Shown here: one piece after another, positions 1 through 10,514 of the stretch | Layout: each line of letters starts with the position of its first letter | Position numbering within the stretch: position 1 is the stretch's first letter | NCBI GenBank assembly: GCA_964006375.1 | Contig: OZ023265.1 | Location: forward strand, 16,001,752-16,065,751 | DNA length: 64,000 bases | DNA from: Tillus elongatus | Lineage: Eukaryota; Arthropoda; Insecta; Coleoptera; Cleridae | Direction: 5' to 3' | Notes under the pieces: generated by a model | Database searches by the model: none | What the model saw: the letters and a program-made list of their open reading frames with translations, nothing else | Told to the model about the DNA's origin: nothing | Made by a program: the position numbers and the translations under genes

Positions 1-95
1 TTTTTAACATTATGTGTTATTTGGAGCTGCCGTAACAAGATACTACTTGGTTCCGCAAGGAGGTGGCGGCACGTGCTTCGCGTCTTACAGCTCAC
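1..95 (+). repeat. Dispersed fold-back repeat, fragment
   Basis: The first ~65 bases match 56,385-56,450 closely: a run ending in TGTTATTTGGAGCTGCCGT is followed by CTACTTGGTTCC and a GGTGGCG block. At 56 kb the same sequence forms one arm of a long hairpin. Here the second arm is missing or lies outside the window. It is probably a MITE-like element, but only two copies are visible. Confidence 0.5.
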
Positions 96-942
96 TTAGT
101 GTAGGTAGGTTTTATTTTAAAATGCCCTTGTATTTTTCCAAATTTTTATTTTTTGTATATTTGTTATGAAGATTTTCTACCAAAGCGCACTTGCTGCATC
201 AAGACATATTCTGTTACAACGCCATGGTATTTGTACGAAATGTGTGATATTCTTTCTTATAAAACTGTTAGTATTATCACTTTTACGTAACATTTTCTCG
301 GTAAGTTTTGTTTAGCAAGAAAAAACAATATCTTAAGAGAGATCTATCTACAGTGAATAGGTACGCTTTTCTAGAATGAAAATAAACCAGAAACAAAAGC
401 AACATAGAATGTCAATACGACCATAATATAAAACGACTATTATTGTCATCAGTATCAGAACTGAATAACGTAAAAGCTCCTAGAATGTGCTTTGTTCTTT
501 AGAGTTATAGGAAGAAATGTAAAAGTCATACAGCAGCGAGCTTGCAATGGAAAAGGCCCATTGTGCTGAGCGCGCGTTCTCTAGAGATTTAGGGTAAGAA
601 AGAACTGTGGCTGCTATTTTCTGAAAAGAATGACGACGTATTCAAGCCATCTATTTGTCTTTCCTTTGATAGAAAATTATTCTGAAATATCGTACATCAA
701 AAATATTTCTCACAATGAAATATTCATGCTGAGAAAAAATGTCTCTTTTTGTTGTTGCACAGAGATACAAAGCCTTGTTCCCAACTAGGAAAACATAAAG
801 AAGACAACATTTAGAAGACCATAAAGACTAGAAAACAATTAAAACAATAATTATCAAACACAAAGAAAGGTATAAATAGGTTTTATTTGTACAAAAACCA
901 TCAAATATAATCAAGTGCTAATATGGATATAAAAATGCATTA
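96..942. other. No gene recognised
   Basis: AT-rich sequence with no convincing reading frame. At about 175-205 there is one degenerate copy of the dispersed palindromic motif described for the TA-centred repeat family (CTACCAAAGCGCACTTGCTG). Confidence 0.4.
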
Positions 943-1440
943 ATCGTTGTTGCCCCTACTTGGTAAAACCGTTCCATACTAAATACAGACGTAGAGACTT
1001 TTCTCTGGCTTCAATTCCCTTTTCTGTAACTGCTTCCGCTGTAAAGCGTAGTAAGAAGTGTAATTATTTACAATTAAATCAGTGGTTTTAAAACTGTGAG
1101 GTTCCCTTCCTGTGGGGTCGGCAAAGCTGTACCCTTTTATTTCAAAATAACTAACCGGGCAAACTTTTTTTTTCAAAATTTGAAAGTCGCAATCCTCATT
1201 AGTGATTTTTTTTCTACTAAAATCCACTAAGGCAGTTCTATATTAAAAATATACGTAGAGACATCTTTTCTGGCTTCACCATTGCTTCTTTTCTTCGCTG
1301 TAACCGCTTTCACCGCAGAGCGTGGTCGGAAATGTAGCTCTTTTACAATTAAATCAGTGGTTTTTTTAACTGTGGGGTTCCCTTTCCCCCTGTGGGATCT
1401 CCAAAGCTGTACAGCTGGCCTCGAATCGATAAAGCGTGTA
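943..1440 (-). repeat. Tandem pair of Penelope-terminal-repeat-like units
   Basis: Two diverged ~190-bp direct repeats start near 990 and 1250. Shared blocks are ACGTAGAGAC, TCTCTGGCTTCA, CAATTAAATCAGTGGTTTT and the CTGTGGGGTTCCCTT region. The first begins with the GTTGTTGCCC..TACTTGGTAAAAC end that marks the PLE-1 terminal repeat (compare 1625-1700), in the same antisense orientation. The open reading frames here have no recognisable protein similarity. Confidence 0.5.
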
Positions 1441-1539
1441 ACATGTTACACGTTTTGCAAACTTTCCCATACTATGAACTTCATAAATACATCTTGCAAT
1501 ATTTATTCAGTAAAGAACAGTTGCCAACATAATGACGTC

Positions 1540-1620
1540 ATAGCCATTGACATGGTCGATCAGGCTCGTAGTCAATAATCCCATTTAGAAGTTTCTGGTT
1601 TCCCCGACTATCTCCTTCAA
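1540..1620 (-). pseudogene. RTE-like LINE, continuation beyond the PLE-1 insertion
   Basis: Read on the minus strand, this short stretch continues the linker of the RTE-like LINE found at 3460-3945: the frame goes from KLEGD into SRGNQKLL, which fits the linker between endonuclease and reverse transcriptase. The last 12 bases (1609-1620, TATCTCCTTCAA) are repeated at 3447-3458 and are read as the target duplication of PLE-1. The LINE similarity fades out around 1570. Confidence 0.55.
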
Positions 1621-2135
1621 TTCATTGATTGTTGTTGCCCTTACTTGGTGAAACTGGTCCATATAACATACAGACTTGGAGACTATTTCTCTGGCTTCAC
1701 TGTTGGTTTTCGTTTTTGTAGGTGAAGGACGTAGCCAGCGCGTAAGCTAACTGGAGCAAGTGGCCCTTATAAATTTTGGATGTTCTAGGATGTTTTTCAA
1801 CGTTTCTGGGACTATTTTCGCTGCTTGACAGCATTCTCAGATAGATAAAAATTGAATTAGTACGAAATCATTACAACTACAAATAAAGATCTGTTGTTAT
1901 GTTATGATATGATGTTTTGATCAAAAAATTTATCAAATTGAAAATAAAATGAAACACAGATGACAGATGAGGCTTTCAAAATGTCTACGTGATGTATGTC
2001 AATATTTAACATAAAAATAGAACTAGCCTATAATAACTATGATAACAGTTATAACAATAAAGTAACTAAACAATAACAGTATAAAAGCAGTTTCTATACA
2101 ACGAAATTATTGACATACATCAACTCATTATCTTA
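1621..2135 (-). repeat. PLE-1 terminal repeat
   Basis: This repeat is about 85-90% similar by eye to 6320-6830 (opposite strand), 32,140-32,442 and 32,840-33,050. On the minus strand it holds a hammerhead-like hairpin (1804-1846) with core CTGAGAA, a GCTG/CAGC stem and GAAAA. It ends in CAACAACAATCAATGAA next to the target duplication. Terminal repeats carrying hammerhead motifs are a known Penelope trait. Confidence 0.75.
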
Positions 2136-2164
2136 TTACAACTTTTTTGAAAGAATAGTTAAAT

Positions 2165-2810
2165 TTATTTTCTTTGACTTATTTCATTAGAACGAAGAAT
2201 ATCCAAGAAAAGGGAATTCATTAAATCAGTTTGCTCGTTTAAAACAAGGTAGTTATTGTCGTGTGTGTGCTTTTTGACTTCTAAAGCTTCAAAAAAGTCT
2301 AGTTTACGTTTGTCATTATAAAAGTGTGGTGGTTGTATGCGGTTATTTACTGTAGGTCTATGTTCGGTATCAATAATATGTTTTGCAAATGTAGATGTGT
2401 CAGCGTGGTTATTTATAAATGCAGAAATAGGTTCTTTGTATCGGGTGTTAACATTTTTAGAAGTTTGACCTATGTAGATTGCGTTACAATGTGTACAAGG
2501 TAATTTATAAACTACAGCTTTTGTCAGGAAACAAGATTTTTCTTTCGCATTAAATAGTAAATCACGCGTCGTGTTCTAAGATTTAAAAGCTACCTTTGTA
2601 TTTGTACAAGTATTTAAAATTTTTGAAATGTTTTCTGAAATGGTTCCAAAATAAGTTATCGAAACGTATCTGTTGTCTTCTTTGTCTCTAATATTTGGAT
2701 AAATTAAATTAATCGCTAATTTTTATTCTGTTCTCTCGATCATTTTATGTATTATTTTAACAGGGTAGCCATTATTAAATGCTGTTTGCTTAATTATTGA
2801 AATTTCTTTT
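2165..2810 (-). pseudogene. PLE-1 ORF 3' half: thumb and GIY-YIG endonuclease
   Basis: On the minus strand this follows the reverse transcriptase after a one-base frameshift near 2815. It runs through NNFEKEISIIKQTAFNNGYP, hits in-frame stops near 2730 and 2578, and continues into a GIY-YIG domain: VVYKLPCTHC (position of GIY), IYIGQTSKN (YIG), an arginine in NTRYKE and a glutamate in FFEALEVKK. The last codons are NEISQRK and a stop at 2165-2167. GIY-YIG is the endonuclease typical of Penelope elements and nicks target DNA to prime reverse transcription. With a frameshift and two stops it cannot yield a whole protein. Confidence 0.85.
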
Positions 2811-3446
2811 TCAAAATTGTTTTGTGACATAGGTATTGAAAATCCACGATGTATCATTGAATGGTAGGCTTTTGTGAAAAAGGGTGACATGAATCCTATG
2901 GTATGGTTGTGTCAGTGTAAGTTTCCTATATATTGAAACGTCAAATGAATTAATTTCTAACTTTTTAATTGTTAAATCTAAAAAAATTATACAACTGTTA
3001 GCTTCTTCTTCTTCTAAAGTAAACTTAATATTTGTGTAAAAGTTATTAATAAAATTCAAAAATTCATTTAATTCTATATGACTACCTTGAAAACATGCTA
3101 AAATATCATCTACGTATCTGTACCAAAAGACAATATTATGCGAAAGTTCTGATGTAAAAAATTGGTTTTCTAAATTTTCGATAAATATGTTGGCTAATAA
3201 AGGTGACAACGGACTACCGATAGGTAGGCCTTGATTTTGCATATAAATTTTATTATTAAATTTAAAATAGTTTTCTTTTATACATTCGTTAAAAAGATTT
3301 ATTATTTCTTGTCTTTTAATGACATTTACGTTCTTTTCTATTAAAACGTTTTCTAATAGAGGTGAACATTCCCTAGGGGGTATTTTAGAATACATGCTAC
3401 AGACATCAAATGAAGTCAGAGAAGTAGTCTCCAAGTCTCTATGTAG
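2811..3446 (-). pseudogene. PLE-1 reverse transcriptase fragment
   Basis: About 200 codons open on the minus strand. Visible motifs, in order: TSFDVCSMYSKIP (RT motif 3 with the first catalytic Asp), GLPIGSPLSPLLANIFIENL (motif 4), RYVDDILACF (catalytic YVDD), and the CIIFLDLTIKK and YRKLTLTQPYHR motifs that are characteristic of Penelope/telomerase-like RTs. The N-terminal region is absent. The apparent ATG at 3458 lies in the flanking target duplication and in the short inverted tag, so it is not a native start. The reading frame is lost at 2811 by a frameshift. Confidence 0.9.
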
Positions 3447-3459
3447 TATCTCCTTCAAG

Positions 3460-3945
3460 TTTCCTTTCCATTTTCTCCCACTAATCCTGCTTCAGTTCCT
3501 TTACCAAATATATTATCCTTGTTCTCTGATCTTTGTATTCATTATAGTTCTCGTTAATTTTGTTAGATAAATATGTTTTCCACTTCTGATTCTTGATATT
3601 TACCTAAATCTTCACTTCATCGTTCCACCAGCTGGTCTGTTTTCTATCTCCGGTCTCGTTTGTTGTGCCGCATATCTCCTTTGCTGTTTGCAGGATTATG
3701 TGTCTAATCTTTTTCCACATTTCTTCCAGCGATACATCAGCGAGATCCCAATTTTATTCATTTAATTTTCTAATTCCTCTGTGTAGGTCTTACCAGTTTC
3801 TTCTTCTGCTAACTTATATGTCCTTATTTCAACGACGGTTTCAATCTTGCTTTGCTTCAATATGTTGGTGCTGCGTCGGGTATTTCAGTTTTGTAAGCAC
3901 TACGAAATGATCCGAATAGATTTTGGTACCTCTTCTTACCCGTGA
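3460..3945 (-). pseudogene. RTE-like LINE: end of endonuclease and linker
   Basis: Read from 3945 down, the minus strand gives RGTKIYSDHFVVLTKLK (last endonuclease motif, SDH), then ETVVEIRTYKLAEEE, DLADVSLEEMWKKI, TAKEICG and TSWWNDEVK, the usual linker before the reverse transcriptase of RTE-type and similar LINEs. There are several stops and frame changes. It joins head-on the inverted 5' part at 3958. At 3458 it is interrupted by PLE-1 and resumes at 1620. Confidence 0.75.
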
Positions 3946-3957
3946 GGATGCATAGTA

Positions 3958-4440
3958 AACCAAAGAAACATTAAATCCTTGAGACAGTGGAATGACATAT
4001 CAAAAAGAATATTGAAGATAGAGTTAGACATTGATGGTAAACAAGGCACAACAGTAATAGTAGCGTATGGACCAAGTGAGGACGCACCAACCACAGAGAA
4101 AGATAAATTTTAAAAACAACTGACTGGAACAGCGGAACAGACAACGGGACGACTGATTATAATGGGGGATTTAAATGGAAAAGTGGGTAGGAAAGATGAA
4201 GAATCAGGTGAGACAATTGGGACACATGGAGAAAGAACCAGAAACAATGGTGGAAGAAGACTTATAGATTTTTGTATGGTGAATAACCTTATAATTATGA
4301 ACACCTTTTTTGCACACAAAGATATCCACAAATACACAAGAGAAGTAAAAAGTAGAGGAGAAAAATCGATCATTGATTACGTAATGATAAGTGAAGAGTA
4401 CAGAAACGAAATGAATATCTATAGCAACCTTTCTTCTGTT
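3958..4440 (+). pseudogene. RTE-like LINE: AP-like endonuclease, inverted segment
   Basis: The plus strand codes for an endonuclease/exonuclease/phosphatase domain: TVIVAYGPSED, then LIIMGDLNGKVGRKDEE (catalytic GDLN), TRNNGGRRLIDFC, NNLIIMNTFF, REVKSRGEKSIIDYVM (catalytic IDYV) and SEEYRNEMNI. It stops exactly where the minus-strand piece begins (..RGTKIYSDH), so the two halves together make one endonuclease with its 5' part flipped. One in-frame stop lies near 4111. The enzyme would nick genomic DNA for target-primed reverse transcription. Confidence 0.85.
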
Positions 4441-4469
4441 GTTTTTCAGTTGACTTACGTTTAAAAATC

Positions 4470-5060
4470 AAACAATTTTCAAAGGCGTCTTCGTAAATCA
4501 TTAATCTGCTTTTTATTGAGTTCTGGTAAATTTAGTTACTTGCTAGGTTCATTTATTTAATTAAATTATAACAATTTTTTAGGATAATGTTGTAATGTAA
4601 AATATCATTTGTAATTGTTTAATTACGTTTTGTACTGATGTACCACATTTTATTTGTTTTTGTTTCTTGATAAGCTTGAAGGACCTGATTATGTTTTGTT
4701 AAATTAAACGCTGTTTTTAGTAACACTTAACGTTTAATAACAACTGTAAACTTATACAAAATTACTTATATTATGGTATGGTTTAGAGTCCATGAGAACT
4801 CTACGAAATGAGTAGTGATTATGCTAGCACAAGCGTGTTGCTTGTTTCGAGTCTATATAAGAACTGCCATGAATAAATATCTAATTTTCCTACGCTATCT
4901 ACCTGAGATAGGTTAGCAGACTTATGGTCCATTGTAAACAAGAAATGACCCTTGTTGGGTTATTCCTAATCGCCTTTAAAATTGCATTGTACAGATGGTA
5001 AATATTATAACAAAAAAGGCTACTAAGAAATATGTAAATTTGAGAGGTCTAATCCTCCAG
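4470..5060. other. No gene recognised
   Basis: AT-rich sequence. A TATATAAGAA string at 4853 could be a TATA box, but nothing else supports a promoter. Confidence 0.3.
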
Positions 5061-5064
5061 ACGA

Positions 5065-5697
5065 GACGCCTTAACAGTAATAATGGGCCGATTCATTGGT
5101 GTGCTCAAAGTTCCTTTTTTTTTATCGTGAATCATTACGGAAAATTATTTTAAAAGTAGAAACCTATTGTTAGACTCCATGTCCTACTGCTTTTTGAACA
5201 CTTTTTTTGTCATTTGTCTCCTGATATTGGATTTTAGAGCCTAATATCCTCAAAACGGTTTTTCTTAAAATTGTCAGTGCAATTACAAGATTTCTCAAGC
5301 ATGTTGTACAGCATTGGAAAGCTCTTTTCACAGGCTATCACATGAGAAAAAAATCCAATATGGCTGCCATAATAAAAACAAACGTTGATATATGTAGCTC
5401 AAAAACAAATGACAATCCAAAGTTGAGAATAGCACAAAAAGATTACTCTATAAAAAGTGTCCTAATAATGTGCAAGTCTTAGATATGTCAGATCAACGCC
5501 TACTTAGATATTGAAGAAAAAAGAAATCGACAAATTTTTCAAAATAACTCGAAATCGAAAAGAAGCATGGCTAAATAACGTCATATTTGGAACGAGCATG
5601 AAATTCTACAAAACATTTCTTATTTAACCGTCTCCCTATCTCTAATAATAACAGAGATAGCAATAAATTCCAATCCAGTTTGGGACACACTGTATAT
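5065..5697 (-). mobile_element. Terminal fragment of mariner-type transposon family B
   Basis: The right end reads, on the minus strand, TACAGTGTGTCCCAAACTGG, similar to the left end of the element at 35,823 (TACAATGTGTCCCAGATTCG). Internal blocks match too: ATCCAATATGGCTGCCATAA is the complement of a block near 36,165, and GACGCCTTAACAGTAATAA matches 36,370. There is no transposase sequence, so this is a deleted or non-autonomous copy. Confidence 0.55.
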
Positions 5698-5699
5698 GC

Positions 5700-6300
5700 A
5701 TCAAGATTATTCAAGATTCTAACTGAATGGGAAACTCGCTTATTAAGATATGAAATATTTTATAACTGTTTGCAACAAAGCAGATGCTGCATCTAGACTT
5801 TTTTTATACTTTTATTTACTATTTACCATTAAAAAAAAAACGCGCTACCACAAGTAACTTGCTGCATACAAGTTTTTTAACAAATATATACTGTTTAACA
5901 ACAGGAATTTTTATGCAAATTTGTTACCATTACGCATTTGCTGCGCCCACACTTTTTTATTATTGCGAATCGACAAATCTTATCAAGTGCCTTTTATTCA
6001 TTTTTCTCAAGTATCGAAATAAATGTGTGCTTTTCTGAAGGCCTCACTATATAAGTATCAAAATTTTTGAAGATTGTAGCTGAATGGGAAGGATTTAAGA
6101 TTTGAAATGAATGAAAAACTTTTTTTAATACTTTTATTTACTATTTGATTACCAATTTTTATTATTACAACTCGCTACCACAACAAATTCGCTACCAAAG
6201 CGCATTTCCTGCGTCAACACTTTTTTGTTATTGCAAATAGATCCCTCTTATTAGGTACCTTTTATAATTTTTTTTTCAAATATCAGAAAAAATCTGTTAG
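5700..6300. repeat. Diverged direct repeats, AT-rich
   Basis: Two related stretches (about 5725-5960 and 6065-6250) share CTGAATGGGAA, CTTTTATTTACTATTT, CGCTACCACAA and a CTGCGYC..ACTTTTTT block. They include weak copies of the dispersed palindromic motif. No reading frame is convincing. Confidence 0.45.
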
Positions 6301-6319
6301 TTTGGCGATTTAGGTTAAG

Positions 6320-6830
6320 ATAATGAGCTGATGTATGTCGATATTTTCGTTGTATAGAGACTACTTTTATACTGCTATTGTTTAGTTATTGTATTGTTGT
6401 AACTGTTATCATAGTTATCATAGGCTAGTTCTATTTTTATGTTGAATATTGACATACATCACGTAGACATTTTAAAAACCTCATCTGTCATCTGTGTTTC
6501 ATTTTTATTTTTAATTTGATAATTTTTTTGATCAAAACATCATATCATAACATAGCAACAGATATTTATTTGTAGTTGTCATGATTTCGTACTAATTCAA
6601 TTTTAATCTGTCTGAGAATGCTGTCAAGCAGCGAAACTATAGTCACAGAAACGTTGGAGAACATCCTAGAACTTCCAGAATTCGTAGGGCCACTTGCTCC
6701 AGTTAGTTTACACGCTGGCTACGTCCTTCACCAACAAAAACCAACAGTGAAGCCAGAGAAGTAGTCTCCAAGTCTGTATGTAGTATGGACAAGTTTCACC
6801 AAGTAAGGGCAACAACAATCAATGGATTTA
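6320..6830 (+). repeat. Solo Penelope terminal repeat (PLE-1 family)
   Basis: This is an inverted counterpart of 1621-2135, from GATAATGAGCTGATGTATGTC to CAACAACAATCAATGG. It contains the complete hammerhead-like fold at 6607-6649. Because PLE-1 has its own target duplication, this is an independent insertion rather than the other end of one large element. No target duplication could be seen here. Confidence 0.7.
6607..6649 (+). ncRNA. Hammerhead-ribozyme-like fold in Penelope repeat
   Basis: Stem I pairs TCTGT (6607-6611) with ACAGA (6645-6649). The core CTGAGAA (6612-6618) is followed by an extra T and stem II GCTG/CAGC (6620-6632). GAA (6633-6635) leads into a 3-bp stem III, ACT/AGT, with an AT loop, ending in GTC at 6642-6644, where cleavage would be expected. 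The consensus core is CUGANGA, so G8 is replaced by A and one base is inserted. Such self-cleaving RNAs with a very short stem III are known from Penelope elements. Activity of this copy is doubtful. Confidence 0.65.
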
Positions 6831-7117
6831 GGTTTGCTTTAAAATCTTAGAAATCCAAAACAAGGGTTCTTTTAAGTTAATCATAGGTATACGATATCAA
6901 TACGCAAGGGTGTTAAGCAAATTGCTCTGGCATAAACTTTCAAGACTTCAATGAAAAAATACACTCGACCAATATATTATTGTACATCCGCCTAAATGAA
7001 TTGGTGTATGCAGGGGTTGCATACATGTAGGGGCTGTCGGTCCAACAATACGCACTCGTAACTATTTTGCCATAAAAGTTTCTTAAATCAGCATTTAATT
7101 TATTCTTACATTTTTTC
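6831..7117. other. No gene recognised
   Basis: Apparently unique AT-rich sequence between two Penelope insertions. A minus-strand frame across 6940-7194 has no recognisable motif and runs into the PLE-2 element. Confidence 0.3.
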
Positions 7118-7204
7118 ATGCAGCACACACTATGTGAAAACTGGAACCTGTAATGAGCACTAATAAGTACACTTGGAGAAACCCAAATCACCACAACACA
7201 TATT

Positions 7205-7262
7205 TCAGAGACCTTACGATCGTTTTGTTGACAATGTCAACATCTTCAGATGAAGAAATTTC
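7205..7262 (-). ncRNA. Mutated hammerhead-like motif in PLE-2 5' tag
   Basis: This is the complement of the fold at 8374-8431. Core CTGAAGA, the GTTGAC/GTCAAC stem and CGATCGTAAGG are kept, but the GAAA box reads AAAA, which removes a required G. It is predicted to be inactive. Confidence 0.6.
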
Positions 7263-7478
7263 TAAACTAAAAAACTAGCTCCCGTGTATTTATATCGCGT
7301 CAAGGAAAACGAACTAGTCCGAAGTAAAATTGTCGTCCAAGAACGATCGTTTGTTTATTGTGTAGTGAAACTACGAGGTCAAAGACCTGCTTTTAATCTT
7401 CTGGTCTTATGAGCCCTTGTCTAATATAGGTTTAAAGAAATTGAGTTATTTAAGGAATCTCCACGTTCCCTTTCGGAA

Positions 7479-7799
7479 ATGTCCGGTATTTATGAGATTA
7501 GTTGCAAAAATTGCGATCTTAAATACGTGGGCCAAACTAGGAGAAACATAGCCACCAGATTTGGTGAACATCTCGCACAGTTACGATATGATACGGTGGA
7601 CAAATCATGTGTGGCACAACATATATGGGATAATAATCACCACATTGACAAAGACTTGACACTTGTCAAAAATTTTAGACATCAAACTATGCTTGATTCA
7701 TTAGAAAGTATTTTTATATTAAGGTCTATTAAGAACAAAACTTCATTGACTCGTGGGGCACCTTTAATTTCAAGTCCTTTATTTTCACTTTGCATTTGA
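7479..7799 (+). pseudogene. PLE-2 GIY-YIG endonuclease fragment
   Basis: An open frame of 106 codons has SGIYEISCKNC (GIY), LKYVGQTRR (YIG equivalent), an arginine in IATRFGEHL and a glutamate in MLDSLESIFI at the place of the catalytic Glu. An HIWDNNHHID motif follows. This is the C-terminal endonuclease of a Penelope-type element. The reverse transcriptase normally in front of it is absent: the frame joins the inverted terminal-repeat tag directly, so the ATG at 7479 is not necessarily native. Expression as a free domain is unlikely but the frame itself is unbroken. Confidence 0.85.
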
Positions 7800-8373
7800 C
7801 CGCTTAAACACTCCTAATTTGTGTGTTAGAATAATGAGTTACTGTCAATAACTCGGTCGGTTACTAACATATACTAATCTCTACGTTTGTCTCGACCTAA
7901 AGTCCCGTTCGTTTTGTTTGTATCTATGTAGTCAATATAAATACTTTCACAAAGAATTAAAATCAATATAAATATAGTTTTTATGTAGTATTTTAGTTGA
8001 ATTATTTATCCTTTGTTAGAGTTAACATGGTGAGACAGACACCCGGGTTTAATTTTCTATTTAAAAAAACATGAGTTGAGTTGATGTTGTTTATCTCACC
8101 AGATGTCTTTGTCGGCATGATCCAATATCCACATAATAAATTTCTACATCGAAAGGGAACGTGCAGATTCCTTAAATAACTCGGTTCCTTTAAACCTATA
8201 TTAGATAAGGGCCTCATAAATTTGTCGACCAGAAGATTAAAAGCAGGTCTTTGACCTCGTAGTTTCACTACACAATGAACAAACGATCTTTCTTGGAAGA
8301 CAATTTTACTGTGGACTAGTTCGTTTTCCTTGACGCGACATAAATACACGGGAGCTAGTTTTTTAGTTTAGAA

Positions 8374-8431
8374 ATTTCTTCCTCTGAAGATGTTGACATT
8401 GTCAACGAAACGATCGTAAGGTCTCTGAAAT
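8374..8431 (+). ncRNA. Hammerhead-ribozyme-like fold in PLE-2 terminal repeat
   Basis: All hammerhead parts can be placed. Stem I pairs ATTTC (8374-8378) with GAAAT (8427-8431) and CCT (8381-8383) with AGG (8419-8421), with an internal loop between. The core CTGAAGA is at 8384-8390. An extra T precedes stem II, GTTGAC/GTCAAC (8392-8406). GAA (8407-8409) leads to a 3-bp stem III, ACG/CGT (8410-8417), with an AT loop. The expected cleavage site is after A8418, a GUA triplet. The base inserted before stem II is the only departure from the canonical core. Confidence 0.75.
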
Positions 8432-8485
8432 ATATGTTGTGGTGATTTGGGTTTCTCCAAGTGTACTTATTATGCAGCACACACA

Positions 8486-9218
8486 AAAATCTTAGGCACT
8501 AGCCGCCACTGGCTGGTACTTATGTGGACCCGATTCATATATCGCAGGTGTTTTTACAAATACTCAATATAGCTTTTTACGTCACCAAAAATCATTGATT
8601 TATCAAAAATATGTATCCAATTCAAAGAGAACGTCAATCGTCACTGCCGTGTACTTGACAGTAATTACTCGAAAGTTATAAGTGTGCCAGAAATACAACT
8701 GAAATTTGAAATCTGACAATTCGTTCCAGGTCTCTGTACCAACCTTTTTAATTAATCAAGCCGTCGGTGCAGTGAGCTATTAATTTGGAAATAACTTGCA
8801 AGTTATCGAATAAACGACGTCAATCAAATTCACTAGAACGATTGTAAATTCAAATTGGAAATAGTGGTCGCTTTTGTGATGAACGTTGCATCTAATAAAT
8901 CTTACTATTGAGATGCCATCGCGTCTAACTCCATTTTCGAGTTGATTATTGAATTGAATATGAATCAAATTAAATCACTGAAACAAAACTACAAACGACG
9001 AATTTTTTTATAGAAATATTCTTGACATGGGATATTTATATGCATCCAACAATGAAAAACCAACCAAAAAACGTATTAACCCATTTAGATGAATTTTTAA
9101 AACCATAGCATTTTTTAAAAGAGAACATAGAGGTTGCCACTGTCACTCGAAGGCGGTTAAATGAATGGGTGAAGTTTTTATATTGCAAATTTTTCGTATA
9201 ACAAAAATGCTCTAATGA

Positions 9219-9220
<2 letters not shown>
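8486..9220. other. No gene recognised
   Basis: AT-rich sequence with no coding motif, RNA gene or element end that I can support. Confidence 0.3.

Positions 9221-9283
<63 letters not shown>
9221..9283. repeat. (TA)n microsatellite
   Basis: About 31 uninterrupted TA units. A second array lies 120 bp downstream; the spacer between them shows no recognisable feature. Apparent IYIYIY frames are translation of the array. Confidence 0.95.
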
Positions 9284-9285
<2 letters not shown>

Positions 9286-9400
9286 CCAAGACCACACTTT
9301 AAAACAACTCATACAAAACCTAACACAAACAAGAACTTACTTCTGGTGTGTACGATGTCTTGGCAGCCAAAAATCTATATTAAAATTGATTACCAAATAC

Positions 9401-10418
<1,018 letters not shown>

Positions 10419-10470
<52 letters not shown>
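10419..10470. repeat. (TA)n microsatellite
   Basis: About 25 TA units, lying 45 bp from the 3' end of a SINE on the minus strand. Confidence 0.9.
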
Positions 10471-10514
10471 TTTGCTTAGAAGACAAAGATAATTCTTACA
10501 TAAACATTTTTTTG

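Larger units (their letters stand above)
1621..3446 (-). mobile_element. Penelope-like element PLE-1, 5'-truncated copy
   Basis: The element reads on the minus strand: a ~37-bp inverted tag of its own terminal repeat (3410-3446), a truncated reverse transcriptase with a GIY-YIG domain (2165-3410), then a ~515-bp terminal repeat (1621-2135). It is flanked by an exact 12-bp direct repeat, TATCTCCTTCAA, at 1609-1620 and 3447-3458. The two flanks rejoin the reading frame of an RTE-like LINE, which supports these boundaries. An inverted terminal-repeat tag at the truncated 5' end is a recurrent layout in this window (also 7131-8471 and 32,098-32,442). Confidence 0.8.
7131..8471 (+). mobile_element. 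Penelope-like element PLE-2 with 13-bp target duplication
   Basis: Exact direct repeats ATGCAGCACACAC flank the element at 7118-7130 and 8472-8484. Inside are a ~310-bp inverted terminal-repeat tag (about 7160-7478), a GIY-YIG fragment (7479-7799), a spacer and a sense terminal repeat (about 8000-8465). The inverted repeat arms share ACTTGGAGAAACCCAAATCA at their outer ends and a long block around GAACTAGTCC. The reverse transcriptase is missing. A second copy of this family lies at 60,560-61,606. Confidence 0.8.

Noticed and set aside
4845..4880. TATA box plus AATAAA as a solo LTR
   Set aside because: No matching second LTR, no TG..CA boundaries and no target duplication could be seen.
1621..6830. 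One large element with inverted repeats 1621-2135 and 6320-6830
   Set aside because: A 12-bp target duplication bounds PLE-1 at 1621-3446, so the second repeat is an independent insertion in the opposite direction.
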